From: Saccharobesus litoralis
GTDB lineage: Bacteria > Pseudomonadota > Gammaproteobacteria > Enterobacterales > Alteromonadaceae
Assembly: GCF_003063625.1 (NCBI RefSeq)
Contig: NZ_CP026604.1
Location: 3,760,065-3,824,064 of the forward strand
Direction: 5' to 3'
Length of the DNA: 64,000 nucleotides
The notes beneath the pieces were generated by a model that did not search any database, was not told the origin of the DNA, and saw only the letters and a program-made list of their open reading frames with translations. Position numbers and translations under genes: made by a program. Below, piece by piece: positions 36,920 to 45,202 of the stretch; the stretch's first letter is position 1, and the number at the start of each line of letters is the position of its first letter.

Positions 36920-39082
36920 ATGAAGTTTAACGCTTTGTCTCTTGCAATTTTTATCTCTTTTTTTCAAACACCAGCTTTTTCTGCTAACACACTTGACCCC
37001 GCAGAAGATTATTTTGATGATTTTTACGGTGGTGACGATTTCGTCGAAATAGCAACAGGAATTGATACTCAAATTCATAAGGCACCCGCAGTCGCCAGTG
37101 TATTTACCTCTCGAGAAATTTCGGCTATGGGGGCGATGGACATTGATGACGTATTAGAGACTGTTCCAGGTTTGCACATAAACCGTTCTTACAACGCTTA
37201 TCTCCCCGTGTATACTTTTAGGGGTATTCATAGTGCATATAACCCTCAGGTTTTGATGTTGGTAAATGGGGTACCTATTACAAATAACTTTTTGGGAAAT
37301 CGTAATCAAGTTTGGGGCGGGATGCCATTGGAAGCAGTGGAACGAATAGAAGTTATTCGAGGTCCTGGCTCGGCAGTATATGGTGCTGATGCATTTGCTG
37401 GCGTAATAAACATAATTACCAAGTCGGCTTCAGATATTAAACGCAATAGTTTAGGTATTCGCGGTGGGCAATACTCTACCAATGATGCGTGGTTTCAAAT
37501 CGCAAGTGAAGAACATGAAGTTAACTATGCTCTAACCGTTGAATACCATAAAACAGATGGCAATGACAAAATTATAGAAAGCGATGCGCAGTCTGTTTTT
37601 GACAATTTATTTTCTACTAACGCTTCCAACGCCCCCGGCGCTTTGAATCTAAGCACTACAAATTTAGATATTAGAGCGGAACTAGGGTATAAAAATTTAG
37701 GCCTTAGAATTGGTTTGCAAGAAAGAAAAAATAATGGAATAGGTGCTGGGTTAGCTGAGGCGTTAGATCCTGAAGCTAAACAGGCTAGTACACGTATCAA
37801 TGCCGATTTAACCTATAGTTCAAAGTTAACCGAATATTTATCGCATGATGTTGTGCTAGCCTATTTCGATACTACACAAGAAGTAGAAAACCAATATCGT
37901 ATTTATCCTCGAGGCTACAAAGATAGTTTTTTCGATGGAGTTTTTGAAAATGGTTTTATTGGCAACCCTGAAGTATATGAGCGTCACTATCGGGCTAATT
38001 GGACGGGGTTGTATTCAGGGTTAGAAGGCCATACTTTTCGCTTTGGTTTCGGGTTTCATCGAAGTGATTTATATAAAACAACAGAAACTAAAAACTTTGC
38101 AATAGGTCCTGGGCTGAATTTTGAACCGATTATTGAAAATGGAAATTTTGTTGGTGTAAGTAAAAATGAGCAATTAGGCGTTATTGATGTATCTGATACG
38201 CCATTTGAATTTTTACAAGAGACAAAACGAGATAACCGATATGTTTTTGTTCAAGATGTTTGGGCTTTAGCAAATGACTGGGAATTGACAGCAGGCGTCA
38301 GGCATGATGATTATTCAGATTTTGGAAGCACTACAAACCCTCGAATTGCTTTAGTTTGGTCAAGTTCATTAAACTTAAGTACTAAACTGCTTTACGGTAA
38401 AGCATTTAGGGCACCTTCATTTGCTGATAGAGGCAATCAAAATAATCCTGTTGCTGTGGGTAACCCCAATATTAAACCTGAAGAAATTGAATCGATTGAG
38501 TTATCTTTTGATTACCACCCAGATGATGGTGTAGGTGCAGTAGCAAGTTTTTATCATTATACATGGACAGATATAATTCAGTACGTACCCAATGGTAGTG
38601 CTAACGTAGCTCAAAATGAAGGTAAGCAAAAAGGTTATGGTGCCGAGTTAGAGCTGTATAGCAAGTTAAGTGAAAATGTTAAATTTTCAGGTAATTATGC
38701 TTATATCAATGCTGAAAATAAGCAGACAGGCCGAGAAGTCGCATTTACACCAAGTAACCAAGTGTATTTACAGTTAGATTGGAAGGCATCCGATTCTGTG
38801 GGCTTTCATGTTCGTAATAACTATGTGTCAGGTAGAAAAAGGCAGGTCGGTGATATTCGCAATGAGATAGATGACTATTGGATTACAGATTTAACGTTAC
38901 AATGGCAACCAGATATGACGCCAGTAACGCTTAAAGTTATAGGGAAAAATATTTTCGATTCAGATGCGAGAGAGCCTTCAGCTACGACTCAATTTACAAA
39001 TGGAGATGTTGCAGTTTATCTACAGAACGATTTACCGTTACCGGGCAGAGGCTTCTACGCTGAATTGAGGTACGAATTTTAA
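36920..39082 (+). CDS. TonB-dependent outer membrane receptor (paralogue 1)
   Basis: This is a 720-residue receptor when started at the ATG at 36920, which gives a clean signal peptide (MKFNALSLAIFISFFQTPAFSA); an ATG at 36908 is also in frame. The plug domain (about 45-170) shows VLETVPGLHI, VLMLVNGVPI, ERIEVIRGPGSAVYGADAFAGVINI; the barrel ends in RGFYAELRYEF with terminal Phe. An acidic segment YGGDDFVEIATG precedes the plug and is shared with the second receptor at 42875-45037. These proteins import siderophores, vitamins or saccharides using TonB energy; the plug type is that of siderophore/heme/cobalamin receptors rather than SusC. The ligand is unknown. It has its own terminator. Confidence 0.93.
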   Translation: MKFNALSLAIFISFFQTPAFSANTLDPAEDYFDDFYGGDDFVEIATGIDTQIHKAPAVASVFTSREISAMGAMDIDDVLETVPGLHINRSYNAYLPVYTFRGIHSAYNPQVLMLVNGVPITNNFLGNRNQVWGGMPLEAVERIEVIRGPGSAVYGADAFAGVINIITKSASDIKRNSLGIRGGQYSTNDAWFQIASEEHEVNYALTVEYHKTDGNDKIIESDAQSVFDNLFSTNASNAPGALNLSTTNLDIRAELGYKNLGLRIGLQERKNNGIGAGLAEALDPEAKQASTRINADLTYSSKLTEYLSHDVVLAYFDTTQEVENQYRIYPRGYKDSFFDGVFENGFIGNPEVYERHYRANWTGLYSGLEGHTFRFGFGFHRSDLYKTTETKNFAIGPGLNFEPIIENGNFVGVSKNEQLGVIDVSDTPFEFLQETKRDNRYVFVQDVWALANDWELTAGVRHDDYSDFGSTTNPRIALVWSSSLNLSTKLLYGKAFRAPSFADRGNQNNPVAVGNPNIKPEEIESIELSFDYHPDDGVGAVASFYHYTWTDIIQYVPNGSANVAQNEGKQKGYGAELELYSKLSENVKFSGNYAYINAENKQTGREVAFTPSNQVYLQLDWKASDSVGFHVRNNYVSGRKRQVGDIRNEIDDYWITDLTLQWQPDMTPVTLKVIGKNIFDSDAREPSATTQFTNGDVAVYLQNDLPLPGRGFYAELRYEF

Positions 39083-39087
39083 AAATT

Positions 39088-39113
39088 ATGCCGCCTGCAG
39101 GCGGCATTTTTAT
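39088..39113 (+). terminator. Rho-independent terminator after TonB receptor 1
   Basis: ATGCCGCC-TGCA-GGCGGCAT is a perfect palindrome followed by TTTTTAT, 6 bases past the receptor stop. It separates the receptor from the citrate-synthase-like operon. Confidence 0.88.
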
Positions 39114-39181
39114 ATTCGCTATACAACTCAAGCTTAATGATTAAATTTAGTTTTATTGAGCTAACTGTAAGACACCATGTA

Positions 39182-40003
39182 ATGACAAGTGAAAAAACAA
39201 AAAGAGATTTTGTCTATGCAGGCAAAGCTCAAACCTCTATTTTTCTTGAAAAGCCCTCCGATACTAATCCGTACATTAGTCAAACAAATTATCTTCAGGG
39301 ATATAATTTAAAGGATTTGGTTGCTAAAAAATCCTTCAGTGAAACTTTGTTACTCATGTTTACCGGAGAGTTGCCAAATCAATCGCAAGCTAAATTATTG
39401 GAACGATTAATGATAGCGTTAATTGACTTAGGGCCAAGACATCCTGCAGTTAAAGCGAGTATGGTGGCAGGCGTTAGTAAAACCAACGCAGAGCATTTAT
39501 TACCCATTGGCTTGTCGGTACTTGGCGGTGAAGCTAATGGTGCAAATGAAGTGGCAGCCTGTGTCGATTTTTTAACCCAATCTTATCAGTTACCACCCAA
39601 AGAGGTAGCTGCAAAGTTATTAGAAGAATTGGAACCCAAAGATATACAAGGTGAAGTTCATATATGCCCTGGTTTTGGTAATCAATATGGATCTATAGAC
39701 GAGATGGCGGTCAGTTTGGTGAATGCTGTTTTTTGTGACCAGCAGTTAAACCAATCATTTAAATTTTATTCATGGGTTAAAACATTTTGTTTAGCGTTAG
39801 CGCCAGCAAATTTTAGTTGGCTTAAAACCGGATTAGCGGCAACCGTTTTTTGTGAGCTTGGTATTCCTGCACGTGAGTCCATAGGTTTATTTCAATTGCT
39901 ATGCGCGCCTGGTATTTTCGCTCATGGTGTTGAGCAAACTCATAAACCTATTACTGCAATGCCTATTTTGAAAGATGAACAACACATTTATTCACCTGAG
40001 TAA
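39182..40003 (+). CDS. Citrate-synthase-fold protein A, catalytic residues replaced
   Basis: With the start at 39182 this protein has 273 residues; an in-frame ATG at 39137 would add 15. It follows the citrate synthase fold from start to end: GYNLKDLVAKKSFSETLLLMFTGELP (the usual GYxIxEL...F.E...LL..GxLP region), the GGEANGANEV segment in place of LHGGANE, PGFGNQYGSIDE in place of GFGHxVY, and LGIP followed by a C-terminal helix HGVEQ. By eye the catalytic positions His274, His320 and Asp375 (pig numbering) become Ala, Asn and Ser. It is also shorter than real citrate synthases (370-430). A citrate synthase reaction is therefore unlikely. It is the first gene of a three-gene operon; the second fold protein follows after 12 bases. 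Confidence 0.75.
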   Translation: MTSEKTKRDFVYAGKAQTSIFLEKPSDTNPYISQTNYLQGYNLKDLVAKKSFSETLLLMFTGELPNQSQAKLLERLMIALIDLGPRHPAVKASMVAGVSKTNAEHLLPIGLSVLGGEANGANEVAACVDFLTQSYQLPPKEVAAKLLEELEPKDIQGEVHICPGFGNQYGSIDEMAVSLVNAVFCDQQLNQSFKFYSWVKTFCLALAPANFSWLKTGLAATVFCELGIPARESIGLFQLLCAPGIFAHGVEQTHKPITAMPILKDEQHIYSPE

Positions 40004-40015
40004 AAGTAATTAATT

Positions 40016-40828
40016 ATGGCCGATACAAAATACTGGGACGAAAGAAACCAAACAATTGTTAGTTCAGTTGGGCATTGGAGTGGTGGAAATGATGTCAATG
40101 TTCGTGGTTATTCTTTAATGAATGAGCTTATGGGCAATGTCTCATATCTACAATTGGTTATATTAAATGCTACAGGGAAATTTGTTGCTAGAAATATTGC
40201 CGATTGGTTGGAAGTCTGCTTTATGGGATTAAGTTATCCAGATAGTCGAATTTGGTGTAATCAGATTGCGGCGTATGCAGCAGATACTAATACATCAGTA
40301 GTTGCTTCTGCAACGAGTGCTATCTTGGCGGCAGATTCGAGAGCCTATGGTGGCAGTCAGGCAAGAAAGCTTAGCATGCAAGCTCAACTTGAAATGTATA
40401 AAAATTACAAAGAAGGTATCTCTCTAGGGCAAATAATAAAGAGTGTTAAATTTAAAAACGGTAAACCGATTATCGTTGGTTTTGCTAGGCCAATTGATAG
40501 AGATGATGAGCGTTTAAAACCGTTTTCTGATGTACAAAAGAAACTAGGTATAGAACAAGGTGAATATTTAAAATTTGCACTAAAACTTAGTCAGTACTTA
40601 AATGAACATTATCAATTGTCAATCAATTGTGGCGGTTATGCTTCTGCGTTTCTTTTAGATCATGGCTTTACACCAGAAGAGGGCTACAAAATTAACGCGT
40701 TTGCTGTAGTTAGTGGAGCTGTGGCTTGTTTTAACAATTTTGAAAAGCAATCTGCTAATTCATTTATTCCCATGAAATGCCAAGATATTGAGTATATTGG
40801 ACGTGCTCCTAGAGCTATAGAGGAGTAA
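40016..40828 (+). CDS. Citrate-synthase-fold protein B, catalytic residues replaced
   Basis: This is a 270-residue second member of the citrate synthase fold. GYSLMNELMGNVSYLQLVILNATG matches the N-terminal region, SRAYGGSQARKL replaces PLHGGANEAV, IVGFARPIDRDDERLKPF replaces MGFGHRVYKxxDPRA, NCGGYASAFLLDHGF replaces NVDFYSGxxLxxLGIP, and it ends in YIGRAPRAI like the family YxGPxPR. The three catalytic positions read Tyr, Arg and Gly. It is clearly different from protein A, so the pair may form a heterodimer. It lies 12 bases after A and 5 bases before the asparagine-synthetase-like gene. Confidence 0.75.
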   Translation: MADTKYWDERNQTIVSSVGHWSGGNDVNVRGYSLMNELMGNVSYLQLVILNATGKFVARNIADWLEVCFMGLSYPDSRIWCNQIAAYAADTNTSVVASATSAILAADSRAYGGSQARKLSMQAQLEMYKNYKEGISLGQIIKSVKFKNGKPIIVGFARPIDRDDERLKPFSDVQKKLGIEQGEYLKFALKLSQYLNEHYQLSINCGGYASAFLLDHGFTPEEGYKINAFAVVSGAVACFNNFEKQSANSFIPMKCQDIEYIGRAPRAIEE

Positions 40829-40833
40829 TTGAA

Positions 40834-42726
40834 GTGTGTGGGATATTTGCAATATATTCACCGAATAAACCTGTAAATTATGCTCAGTTAAAGCCTGCTG
40901 TAGAAAGCTTAAATCACAGAGGCCCAGATAACTACAATGTATGGGTTTCCGCCCAAGCTAATGTTGGTTTAGCCCATGCCAGATTGAGTATTATTGATTT
41001 ACATACAGGCCAACAACCCATATCGAACGTAGCAGAGAATTGTCATATAGTGGCCAATGGCGAGTTCTATGATTTTGAGCAAATAAGAGAAAGCCTACAA
41101 AAACGTGGAGCAGTTTTTAAAACTAAATCTGATTCTGAAATAGCACTACATGCCTATCAAATATTTGGTACTAAATGCTTACAGCAACTTAGAGGTGAGT
41201 TTGCATTTTGCATTTGGGATGAAAATAATCACACCTTGTTTGCTGCAAGAGATCGGTATGGTGTTAATCCCCTTTATTATACTTGGCATAATGGTCAGCT
41301 GTTTATCGGCTCTGAAGTAAAGTCACTGTTTGCTGCTGGTGTCCCTGCAATTTGGGATGAAGATAGCTATTACTCACGAGCATATTACTATCGCGACCGA
41401 AGCCTTTTTAAGAATATTCATCAAGTTCCACCGGGACACTTTCTTATGGCAACGCCAGGAGGGTTTAGAATTCAGAAATATTGGGATATTGACTTTCCTG
41501 TTAGTGGGGATGAATTGAATATTTCTGATGAGGATGCGATTGAGCAATTACGGTCTTTACTTTTTGATTCAGTAAATACGCGTTTAAGATCTGATGTGCC
41601 CGTTGGTGTCTATCTTAGTGGAGGTGTTGATTCTTGTGCTGTTCTTGGATTAGCAAGTCAGTTAACAAATCAGCCTATTGACTCATTCACTCTTTCATTT
41701 GACCAGCGAGATTATGATGAAGGCGCAATAGCCAGAAGAATGGCGGATAAGGCTGAATCAAACCATCATGAAATTAAAATTAGTCAGGATGATATTGCAG
41801 ATCATTTTATAGATTCAATTCGTTTTAGTGAAAATGTTTGTATGAATCCGCATGGTGTTGCTAAGTATTTACTTAGTAAATATGTTTCAAACTTAGGCTT
41901 TAAAGTTGTCTTAACAGGTGAAGGGGCAGATGAGGTTTTCGCTGGTTACTCAACTTTTCGTAATGACGTACTTAAAAATCAAACTTCTGCTCAAAACAGG
42001 AGTAGAGAGCTATCGCAATCAAATAGAGTTACATCTGGCTTGGAATTCAGTAGAGAAGAAGGTGATACTTCCTATATTGAGAATATATTAGGAAATGTTC
42101 CTAGCTGGCTTCCGCCTTTAGTTGGTATGTATCGTCAAGCAGAGTCGTTGTTTCGTCACTCGAATAAGTACTCTGCTGAGTCAAGTGTTGTTCAATTCTT
42201 AAATCATTTAGATCTGACAAAAGTTACAAATCGCCATCCTGTACATCAGGCTATGTATTCAATCTCGAAAGCTTTGTTACCTAACTACGTTTTAATGACA
42301 CTTGGTGATCGCATGGAAATGGCACACTCTTTGGAAGGTCGGGTACCATTTTTAGATCACAAAGTGGCTGAGTTTGTAAATCAGCTACCAGTCAATTTGA
42401 AAATACGAAATGGACAAGAAAAGTATATATTACGAGAGGCTGTTAAACCTTATATCACTGCGGAAGTTTATAAACGCCAAAAGCACCCATTTTTTGCGCC
42501 ACCCAGTGTTTTGGTACCTGAAGCAAAATTTCATCAGCTTGTTCAAGATACATTACGTTCCACTGAATTTACGGCTGTACCTTTTTTTGAACAAGGTAAA
42601 GTAATTAACTATTTAGATACAGTTTCAAAACTTGATCCTGAAAGCTGGCCATTGGCAGAAGCGACATTGATGGAGTTAATGAGTTTGTATGCGTTACAAC
42701 ATCATTTTAAGCTATCTGTTGCTTAA
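40834..42726 (+). CDS. Glutamine-dependent asparagine synthetase-like amidotransferase
   Basis: This 630-residue protein starts with GTG directly followed by TGT, so Cys2 is the N-terminal nucleophile (MCGIFAIYS) and the GAGGAG site lies 8 bases before. The glutaminase domain (about 1-200) keeps NHRGPDNY, VANGEFYDF and SDSEIALH. The synthetase domain (about 235-600) has the PP-loop YLSGGVDSC and GEGADEVFAGY, then EGRVPFLDH and KHPFFAPP. Both halves look active: ammonia from glutamine should be joined to an acyl-adenylate. Enzymes of this family also act in natural product pathways. The substrate might not be aspartate, given the two citrate-synthase-like genes immediately upstream. Confidence 0.88.
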   Translation: MCGIFAIYSPNKPVNYAQLKPAVESLNHRGPDNYNVWVSAQANVGLAHARLSIIDLHTGQQPISNVAENCHIVANGEFYDFEQIRESLQKRGAVFKTKSDSEIALHAYQIFGTKCLQQLRGEFAFCIWDENNHTLFAARDRYGVNPLYYTWHNGQLFIGSEVKSLFAAGVPAIWDEDSYYSRAYYYRDRSLFKNIHQVPPGHFLMATPGGFRIQKYWDIDFPVSGDELNISDEDAIEQLRSLLFDSVNTRLRSDVPVGVYLSGGVDSCAVLGLASQLTNQPIDSFTLSFDQRDYDEGAIARRMADKAESNHHEIKISQDDIADHFIDSIRFSENVCMNPHGVAKYLLSKYVSNLGFKVVLTGEGADEVFAGYSTFRNDVLKNQTSAQNRSRELSQSNRVTSGLEFSREEGDTSYIENILGNVPSWLPPLVGMYRQAESLFRHSNKYSAESSVVQFLNHLDLTKVTNRHPVHQAMYSISKALLPNYVLMTLGDRMEMAHSLEGRVPFLDHKVAEFVNQLPVNLKIRNGQEKYILREAVKPYITAEVYKRQKHPFFAPPSVLVPEAKFHQLVQDTLRSTEFTAVPFFEQGKVINYLDTVSKLDPESWPLAEATLMELMSLYALQHHFKLSVA

Positions 42727-42874
42727 CTTTACTTTATCGATAGGAAAACTAACTGTAAATATAAAACCTTTACTATGCTCACGTTTAACTTTGAGTGTCC
42801 TTTGTTAGGTTGAGAAGTTTATGTTGATAATTAATGGCAGCGATGCTTAGGGTAATCATAAGAGATAACTGCAT

Positions 42875-45037
42875 ATGAAATCGAGAGCATTAACATTAGC
42901 AATACTGCTGTCTAATTCTAACTACGTCTTAGCTGATAACGATGACTTGGATGAATTTGGTGAGTTCTACGGTGGTGATCAGTTCATTGAGATTGCGACT
43001 GGTTTAAAAACCCAAATCCATAAAGCTCCCGCAGTGGCTAGTGTTTTTACTGCTGAGCAAATCAAAGCCATGGGGGCAATTGATATTGATGATGTGCTTG
43101 AGACTGTCCCAGGGTTGCATATCAGTCGTTTATCTGATGCTTATCAACCCATATATACTTTTCGTGGTGTGCATAGCTCTTATAACTCTCAAGTTTTGAT
43201 GCTTATCAATGGTGTACCCATTACCAATATATTTACAGGAAATAGAAATAATATTTGGGGCGGAATGCCTGTTGAATCTATTGCTCGTATTGAAATTATG
43301 CGCGGCCCTGGTTCTGCGGTTTATGGTGCCGATGCTTTTGCAGGCGTGATAAATATCATGACTAAAAGCTCACAAGATATAAAAAGCAATGAATTTTCCG
43401 CTAGAGCAGGGAGCTTTAATAGTACTCATGGTTGGATGACGGTTAGTGATTCAATCGACGATCTTTCTTATTCTGCAACATTTGAATCTCATAAAACGAA
43501 CGGCCCAGACAATATTATTGAGTCTGATGCTCAAAGCTTGCTTGATGCATTAACATCAACACTGGATGTACCGACAACAAATGCATCTTTAGCCCCTGGA
43601 AAAATAAATTTGGGTGCTGAAAATACTGATATTAGATTAGAAGTCCTATACAAAGACTTAAAAGTCCGCGCTGGCATGCAAAGGCGTGATAATGTGGGTT
43701 CTGGAGCTGGACTCGCTGAGGCGCTAGACCCTGAAGCAAAATTAAAAAGCACCAGAATAAATTTTGACATCAATTATCATGGCAAGGTAGATGACGAGCT
43801 ATCTTTTGATACTCAATTGGCCTTTTTTAAAACAAGTTCTGAAATAAAAAATCAATATACTTTGTATCCAGCAGGATCTGATTCTGGTTTTGATAGTTTA
43901 GGGTTGGCTAATGCTTTAGGTTTACCTTCTGGTATTCGTTATCCTGAAGCTGTACGTGCAACACCAGAGGTATTTGAAAAGCACACAAGATTAAATATTA
44001 CAGGCTTGTATTCAGGGCTAACTGAACACGCTATTAGATTTGGAGCGGGTTATCACCTTGCCGATTTGTACAAAGTAAAGGAGAGCAAAAACTTTGGTAT
44101 TGACGGCAATGGTAATCCTATTTCCGCAGTTGGTCCATTGACCGATGTGTCTGATACTGATGCTGTTTTTATTAGAGAAACAGAACGGTCTAATTTTTAC
44201 TTGTTTGCACAAGATGTTTGGGCATTTGCGGCCGATTGGGAACTAACCGCTGGCGTACGTTATGATGATTATGATGACTTTGGATCAACGGTTAATCCAA
44301 GGCTAGCAATGGTTTGGGCTACAAGTCTAAATTTATCAACCAAGTTATTGTACGGTAAAGCGTTTAGAGCACCTTCGTTTACAGATTTGGGTGCAAAAGG
44401 TAATCCTGTTGCTTTGGGTAATGCTAATTTATCGCCAGAAGAAATGGAGACGATTGAATTAGTCGTAGATTACCATGCCGATAATGGCCTAGGGGTTGTA
44501 TGGAATATTTATAGTTATGAATGGCGTGATATTATTATTTATCGGCCGGTAGCTGATGCTATTATTCCTACCAAAGTTGCTCAAAACTATGGCCGTCAAA
44601 CCGCATTTGGAACAGAGGTCGAAGTTAATTGGAAGGCATCAGACAATATAGCTTTGCGGGCTAATATTGCATATACCCAACCTGAGAACGATCTAACGGG
44701 GCAAAATGTACCATTTATACCTGAGCAGCAATTTTATGCTCAGTTAGATTGGAAAATTTCAAATAACTTATCTTTTAATTTAAAAAATAACTATGTTTCA
44801 CAACGTAAAAGGGACAAGTTGGATCCAAGAGCGAATATTGATGATTATTGGATCACTGATTTTAAATTAAGTTGGAGTCCTGCTGAATTACCCATTGAAT
44901 TAGCTATGATTGGAAGAAATATTTTCGATGTTGATGCTAGAGAACCATCAATCAATAATAATGGAAGTGTCAACTTACCTAACGATTTACCTTTAGCGGG
45001 GCGCAATTTATTTGGTGAAATTCGCTTTAAATTCTAA
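42875..45037 (+). CDS. TonB-dependent outer membrane receptor (paralogue 2)
   Basis: This 720-residue receptor is closely related to the one at 36920-39082: same length, the same pre-plug FYGGDQFIEIATGLKTQIHKAP pattern, GVPITN, RGPGSAVYGADAFAGVINI, KLLYGKAFRAPSF and a DDYWITD segment late in the barrel. The two differ most in the extracellular loops (for example around residues 225-360), so they probably bind related but different ligands. It has a short signal peptide (MKSRALTLAILLSNSNYVLA). It lies 148 bases after the asparagine-synthetase-like gene. Confidence 0.93.
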   Translation: MKSRALTLAILLSNSNYVLADNDDLDEFGEFYGGDQFIEIATGLKTQIHKAPAVASVFTAEQIKAMGAIDIDDVLETVPGLHISRLSDAYQPIYTFRGVHSSYNSQVLMLINGVPITNIFTGNRNNIWGGMPVESIARIEIMRGPGSAVYGADAFAGVINIMTKSSQDIKSNEFSARAGSFNSTHGWMTVSDSIDDLSYSATFESHKTNGPDNIIESDAQSLLDALTSTLDVPTTNASLAPGKINLGAENTDIRLEVLYKDLKVRAGMQRRDNVGSGAGLAEALDPEAKLKSTRINFDINYHGKVDDELSFDTQLAFFKTSSEIKNQYTLYPAGSDSGFDSLGLANALGLPSGIRYPEAVRATPEVFEKHTRLNITGLYSGLTEHAIRFGAGYHLADLYKVKESKNFGIDGNGNPISAVGPLTDVSDTDAVFIRETERSNFYLFAQDVWAFAADWELTAGVRYDDYDDFGSTVNPRLAMVWATSLNLSTKLLYGKAFRAPSFTDLGAKGNPVALGNANLSPEEMETIELVVDYHADNGLGVVWNIYSYEWRDIIIYRPVADAIIPTKVAQNYGRQTAFGTEVEVNWKASDNIALRANIAYTQPENDLTGQNVPFIPEQQFYAQLDWKISNNLSFNLKNNYVSQRKRDKLDPRANIDDYWITDFKLSWSPAELPIELAMIGRNIFDVDAREPSINNNGSVNLPNDLPLAGRNLFGEIRFKF

Positions 45038-45098
45038 CTAAGTCTATTTTTACGAAAATGCTGAGTTTGTATAAATTTGTAGTAGTACTTGGGGTTTT

Positions 45099-45145
45099 AT
45101 GAAGATTAGGCGAGCAAATAAAACTCAGGCCCCAAACCTAGAGCT
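45099..45145 (+). terminator. Possible hairpin after TonB receptor 2
   Basis: TTGGGGTTTTAT (45099-45110) pairs with ATAAAA and CCCCAA (45128-45145) with a 6-base bulge. It is an imperfect stem in the space between the receptor and the convergent histidine kinase and is only a weak terminator candidate. Confidence 0.3.
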
Positions 45146-45202
45146 CTAACAAAAGGCACTTGATTGCTTTATTTAAGCTAAGTCGCAAATAATTAGATGG
45201 AC

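Noticed and set aside
39182-40828. One citrate synthase gene split by a frameshift
   Set aside because: Each protein aligns with the family from its N-terminal region to its C-terminal end, and each has its own start and stop. They are two full-length relatives, not two halves.
34916-42726. Clavulanate-like beta-lactam pathway
   Set aside because: The ThDP and AsnB-like pair is suggestive, but the AsnB-like protein keeps Cys2 and a full glutaminase site, which beta-lactam synthetases lack, and there is no clavaminate synthase or amidinohydrolase gene.
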